From NCBI GenBank assembly GCA_049604415.1, contig JBMYTN010000001.1:168332-232331 (forward strand): 64,000 nt of DNA, written 5' to 3'. Every line of letters begins with the position of its first letter. Positions within the stretch are counted from its first letter, which is position 1. Source of the DNA: JBMYTN01 sp049604415. Its GTDB lineage: Bacteria; Pseudomonadota; Alphaproteobacteria; Rhodospirillales; Rhodospirillaceae. The notes beneath the pieces are model-generated. The model was not told the DNA's origin and searched no databases. It saw only the letters and a program-made list of their open reading frames with translations. A program made the translations under genes and the position numbers. Shown piece by piece: positions 61,129 to 64,000 of this stretch.

Positions 61129-62151
61129 ATGTTGAAGAAAATCGCGTTAGGCATTTCGCTGGCTGTGGCCATGGCCAGTACGAGCGCTGTGACCTCAGCT
61201 TTCGCCGAAACAGACATGCCTTTCGCGCTTGATTGGAAATTTGAGGGTCCTAGCGCGCCGTATTTCCTGGCCATTGATAAGGGTTATTTCAGTGACGTCG
61301 GCCTTTCCGTCACTGTCACGGCCGGTCAGGGATCTCTTGATGCCATTCCGAAGGTCGCAACTGGGGCCTTCCCGATTGGATTTGCAGACATCAATTCGCT
61401 TGTCAGGTTCCTCGACCAAAATCCGGGAGCGCCTGTCACTGCTGTCATGATGGTCTATGACAAGCCGCCTTTTGCCGTTGTTGGTCGAAAATCCCAAGGT
61501 GTCAGCGAACCGAAAGATCTGGAAGGCCGGGTTCTTGGTGCCCCACCGCCTGATGGTGCCTGGGCTCAATTCCCGGCGTTTGCTGCGGCCAATGACCTCG
61601 ACGTTGACAAGATCACGGTTGAACCGGTCGGATTTCCTACGCGCGAACCCATGCTGGCCGAAGGCAAAGTTGACGCGGTCACGGGCTTCTCCTTTTCCAG
61701 CTTCTTGAACCTTGTGCGTCTCGGGGTGCCGGAAGACGACATCTCAACCATTTTGATGGCAGACCATGGCCTGCAGCTTTATGGCAATGCGATCATCGTC
61801 AACACCGATTTTGCCAAAGAAAACGGGGACGCCGTGACCAGCTTCTTGAGCGCCGTGGCGAAAGGTTGGAAAGAGGCAATCTCCGATCCGGAAACGGCGA
61901 TTGGCTCGTTGGTCGAGCGCAACCCGGCTGCGGATGCCGCTTTGGAACAACGCCGCTTGCAGCTGGCGATTGATGCCAATGTCCTCACCGACTTTGTCAA
62001 AGCAAACGGTATGGGGACCATCAACGCCGAACGGTTCGAAGCTGGCCTCGAACAGCTGACAGCGAATTTCGACCTGCAAAACGCCCCTGACGCAAGTCTG
62101 TACTTTGATGGGAGCTTTCTGCCGACGGATGGCAGCCTGCAATTACAGTAG
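61129..62151 (+). CDS. NMT1/SsuA-like ABC transporter substrate-binding protein
   Basis: This 340-residue protein has a signal peptide (LGISLAVAMASTSAVTSAFA, cleavage after AFA near residue 26) and an NMT1/THI5-type fold: FALDWKFEGPSAPYFLAIDKG, IPKVATGAFPIGFADINSLV. It is the receptor of the importer completed by the next two genes. Candidates include pyrimidine precursors of thiamine, sulfonates, nitrate or aromatic acids; I cannot choose. ATG 61129 has GGAG eight bases upstream. Confidence 0.88.
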   Translation: MLKKIALGISLAVAMASTSAVTSAFAETDMPFALDWKFEGPSAPYFLAIDKGYFSDVGLSVTVTAGQGSLDAIPKVATGAFPIGFADINSLVRFLDQNPGAPVTAVMMVYDKPPFAVVGRKSQGVSEPKDLEGRVLGAPPPDGAWAQFPAFAAANDLDVDKITVEPVGFPTREPMLAEGKVDAVTGFSFSSFLNLVRLGVPEDDISTILMADHGLQLYGNAIIVNTDFAKENGDAVTSFLSAVAKGWKEAISDPETAIGSLVERNPAADAALEQRRLQLAIDANVLTDFVKANGMGTINAERFEAGLEQLTANFDLQNAPDASLYFDGSFLPTDGSLQLQ

Positions 62152-62204
62152 ACCGCGTTCCGAAAGATCGGATTTCCTGTCACGATGTTCCAAGCAGGCA
62201 ATAT

Positions 62205-62987
62205 ATGTCGCCATTATCCGATCTGATTGAACTTGAGGATGTGACCCACGCTTATAAGACAAGCGAAGGTCCATTGCCGGTCCTCGACAAGCTGTCTTTG
62301 ACCATGAAAGAAGGGTCATTTACAGCGGTCGTCGGCCCCTCTGGCTGTGGAAAGTCGACGCTCACCCGTCTTATTGCCGGCTTGTTGTTGCCGGATAAAG
62401 GGATCGTCCGGCTTCACGGCGAGCGGGTCACATCCCCTCGGTCCACGGTGGGCATGGCCTTCCAAAACCCTGTCCTGCTCGAATGGCGGACAATCTTGAA
62501 CAACGTCCTGCTGCCGTTGGAGATTGTCCCGAATACCCTGAGCAAAAAGGAACGGGAGGCACGGGGACGGGCCCTGCTGTCCATGGTTGGCTTGGAGGGC
62601 TTTGAAGACAAGAAACCCTCTGAGCTTTCCGGCGGCATGCGTCAGCGCGCCTCCCTCTGCAGAGCCATCGTGCACCAACCTGAAGTTTTGATACTCGATG
62701 AGCCTTTTGGCGCCCTCGACGCCTTCACCCGTGAAGATCTCTGGCAGATCATGCATGACGTGCGCATGCGAGAAAAAATCACGACCTTGCTCATCACCCA
62801 TGATTTGCGCGAGAGCGTTTTTTTGGCCGACCAGATTGTTGTTCTGTCCGGCCGTCCGGCGACAACGCAGCATGTCGTGACATCGCCCTTGAAGGATGAC
62901 CGCTCGCTCGAGGATCTCTACACGCCAGACTCGACGGAATTGCTGGCTGAACTCCGCCACCAGATACAGATCGCCCAGGGCAGATAG
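62205..62987 (+). CDS. ABC transporter ATPase (SsuB/TauB-like)
   Basis: This 260-residue ATPase has Walker A GPSGCGKST near residue 45, Q-loop FQNPVLLEWRT, signature LSGGMRQRA near 142 and Walker B ILDEPFGALD near 163. These are typical of nitrate/sulfonate/NMT1 importers. It sits 53 bp downstream of the binding-protein gene and 8 bp upstream of the permease gene, forming one operon. Confidence 0.93.
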   Translation: MSPLSDLIELEDVTHAYKTSEGPLPVLDKLSLTMKEGSFTAVVGPSGCGKSTLTRLIAGLLLPDKGIVRLHGERVTSPRSTVGMAFQNPVLLEWRTILNNVLLPLEIVPNTLSKKEREARGRALLSMVGLEGFEDKKPSELSGGMRQRASLCRAIVHQPEVLILDEPFGALDAFTREDLWQIMHDVRMREKITTLLITHDLRESVFLADQIVVLSGRPATTQHVVTSPLKDDRSLEDLYTPDSTELLAELRHQIQIAQGR

Positions 62988-62995
62988 GGGGAAGC

Positions 62996-63760
62996 GTGAA
63001 CCAAAAGCTTTGGCGGAAAATCGCAATTCCTCTATCAGCGCTTGTCCTGTTTCTGCTGTTTTGGGAGTGGCTGGTTTGGTTCAACGGATGGCCAAACTTC
63101 AAGATGGCCTCCCCGTCTGACCTCGTCCCCGCCTTTTGGAAGTTCCGGTATCTGTTTCTTGAATATGGGTGGCAAACCTTATGGCGGACCGTTGCTGGCT
63201 TGCTGCTCGCGGTCGTCTTTGGGGTCGCTTTGGGCATGTTGATGGGTTTTTCCCGCATCATGCGGGAAGGCCTCTATCCCCTGCTTGTCGGCTTTAATGC
63301 CATCCCGAAAGCAACCGTCGTCCCCGTCATCGCCCTGATCTTTGTTGGTCTTGATGACTTCAACACGGTCTTGATGGCTTTTATGATTTCGTTTTTTCCG
63401 ATTGCCGTTTCGGTTTCAATCGGTCTGTCGACGCTAGAGCCAGAATATAGCGATATTCTGCGCTCGCTCGGGGCTAGCCGGTTGACGATTTTTCGAAAGA
63501 TTGCCTTGCCAAAAACACTTCCGGAATTTTTCGGCGCTCTAAAGGTTTCGGTGACCCTGGCCTTCATTGGGACCAATCTTGTGGAGATCATTCAACCCCA
63601 CGGAAAGGGCCTCGGTTTCCTTTTTGACAGCGGCAAGATCAGTGCGGATTATCCATTAATGTTTGCCGTCCTCATCGCGCTGGCGTTCTTGGGCATCATG
63701 CTGTTTTACGTAGTTGTTCTCTTGGAGCGTATTTTTGCAGGATGGGCCGAACGCACGTAA
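62996..63760 (+). CDS. ABC transporter permease (SsuC/TauC-like)
   Basis: This 254-residue permease has about six helices. The C-terminal half carries the EAA loop LRSLGASRLTIFRKIALPKTL in its expected place, which couples to the ATPase. The GTG start at 62996 follows GGGG(GAA) 8 bp after the ATPase stop. It completes a three-gene importer with the preceding genes. Confidence 0.92.
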   Translation: MNQKLWRKIAIPLSALVLFLLFWEWLVWFNGWPNFKMASPSDLVPAFWKFRYLFLEYGWQTLWRTVAGLLLAVVFGVALGMLMGFSRIMREGLYPLLVGFNAIPKATVVPVIALIFVGLDDFNTVLMAFMISFFPIAVSVSIGLSTLEPEYSDILRSLGASRLTIFRKIALPKTLPEFFGALKVSVTLAFIGTNLVEIIQPHGKGLGFLFDSGKISADYPLMFAVLIALAFLGIMLFYVVVLLERIFAGWAERT

Positions 63761-63801
63761 AGTGCTGTGGGTCGCGCAAAAGCGTTGGCCTGATCCTGGG
63801 T

Positions 63802-63956
63802 GGTCGGTGAGCCCATTGAGGGCGAGGCCAAGCCGCGCTAAGCGGCGCCCGGCGAGGGCCGGGCGGTGCCCGGACCGTGATGCCTCCGGCAGGAGAACAC
63901 TAGGTCCAAATCTAGACCCCTTCTCCGACCCCTTGGGGGTCGGTGAGCCCATTGAG
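63802..63956. repeat. Palindrome-rich intergenic block bounded by 19-bp direct repeats
   Basis: GGTCGGTGAGCCCATTGAG occurs at 63802-63820 and again at 63938-63956. Between and across them lie several hairpins: GCCGC...GCGGC, GCCCGG...CCGGGC, and CCGACCCC-TT-GGGGGTCGG, the last overlapping the second repeat. No reading frame is credible. It looks like a repetitive or structured intergenic element rather than a simple terminator. Confidence 0.6.
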
Positions 63957-64000
63957 CGACTGTCTTTGCAGTCAAGCGGTTTGTTCGCGCCATGGCTGAT

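Overview
The window looks like a chromosomal scaffold from a free-living, motile alphaproteobacterium, most likely in or near the Rhodospirillales. This rests on a GcrA cell-cycle regulator (17471-17836), a class I polyhydroxyalkanoate synthase (8021-9808), the N-acetylglutaminylglutamine amide (NAGGN) osmolyte genes (21561-26583) and generally GC-rich coding sequence. I see no rRNA, tRNA, CRISPR array or intact transposase. A 10-N assembly gap lies at 27568-27577.

Layout. 1-2.5 kb: the 3' end of an RraA-like gene, a cupin, then a MotA/MotB flagellar stator pair. 2.5-9.8 kb: metallo-beta-lactamase hydrolase, SAM hydroxide adenosyltransferase, M20 amidohydrolase, a CoxG-like protein, a beta-hydroxyacid dehydrogenase and PhaC. 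9.9-20.8 kb: a signalling stretch with a periplasmic-sensing diguanylate cyclase overlapping an orphan TRAP-type binding protein, an M23 peptidase, a PAS/EAL protein, an MFS transporter, GcrA, a hemerythrin lacking one iron ligand, a response regulator and a REC-PAS-GGDEF protein. 21.5-26.6 kb: the three-gene NAGGN operon. 26.75-33.1 kb: a gene of over 2,100 codons for a FecR/RTX surface protein, followed by a chemoreceptor. 35.6-45.4 kb: 2-hydroxyacid dehydrogenase, glutaryl-CoA dehydrogenase, a sulfotransferase, a response regulator/HPt pair, small proteins, a decayed patch with an interrupted gene (41.6-42.1 kb), and a MoxR ATPase with a metallopeptidase/VWA partner. 45.5-51.4 kb: a LolD/FtsX-type ABC exporter and a ferric-reductase-like flavocytochrome. 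51.5-58.5 kb: an unusual run in which a PP2C phosphatase, a kinase and a STAS protein are translationally coupled to polar-amino-acid ABC permeases with no ATPase, plus a divergent binding protein. 59-64 kb: a B12-binding radical SAM enzyme and a complete NMT1/SsuA-type ABC importer, ending in a palindrome-rich intergenic region.

How they may work together. Much of the window concerns sensing and surface behaviour: stators, a chemoreceptor, two GGDEF proteins and one EAL protein for cyclic di-GMP, a giant adhesin-like protein, and partner-switch phosphosignalling. Carbon storage (PhaC) and osmoprotection (NAGGN) fit a changing aquatic or saline habitat. The strongest candidate for a new system is the 51.5-57.5 kb operon, in which transporter-like membrane proteins look repurposed as the input of a SpoIIE/RsbW/STAS switch.
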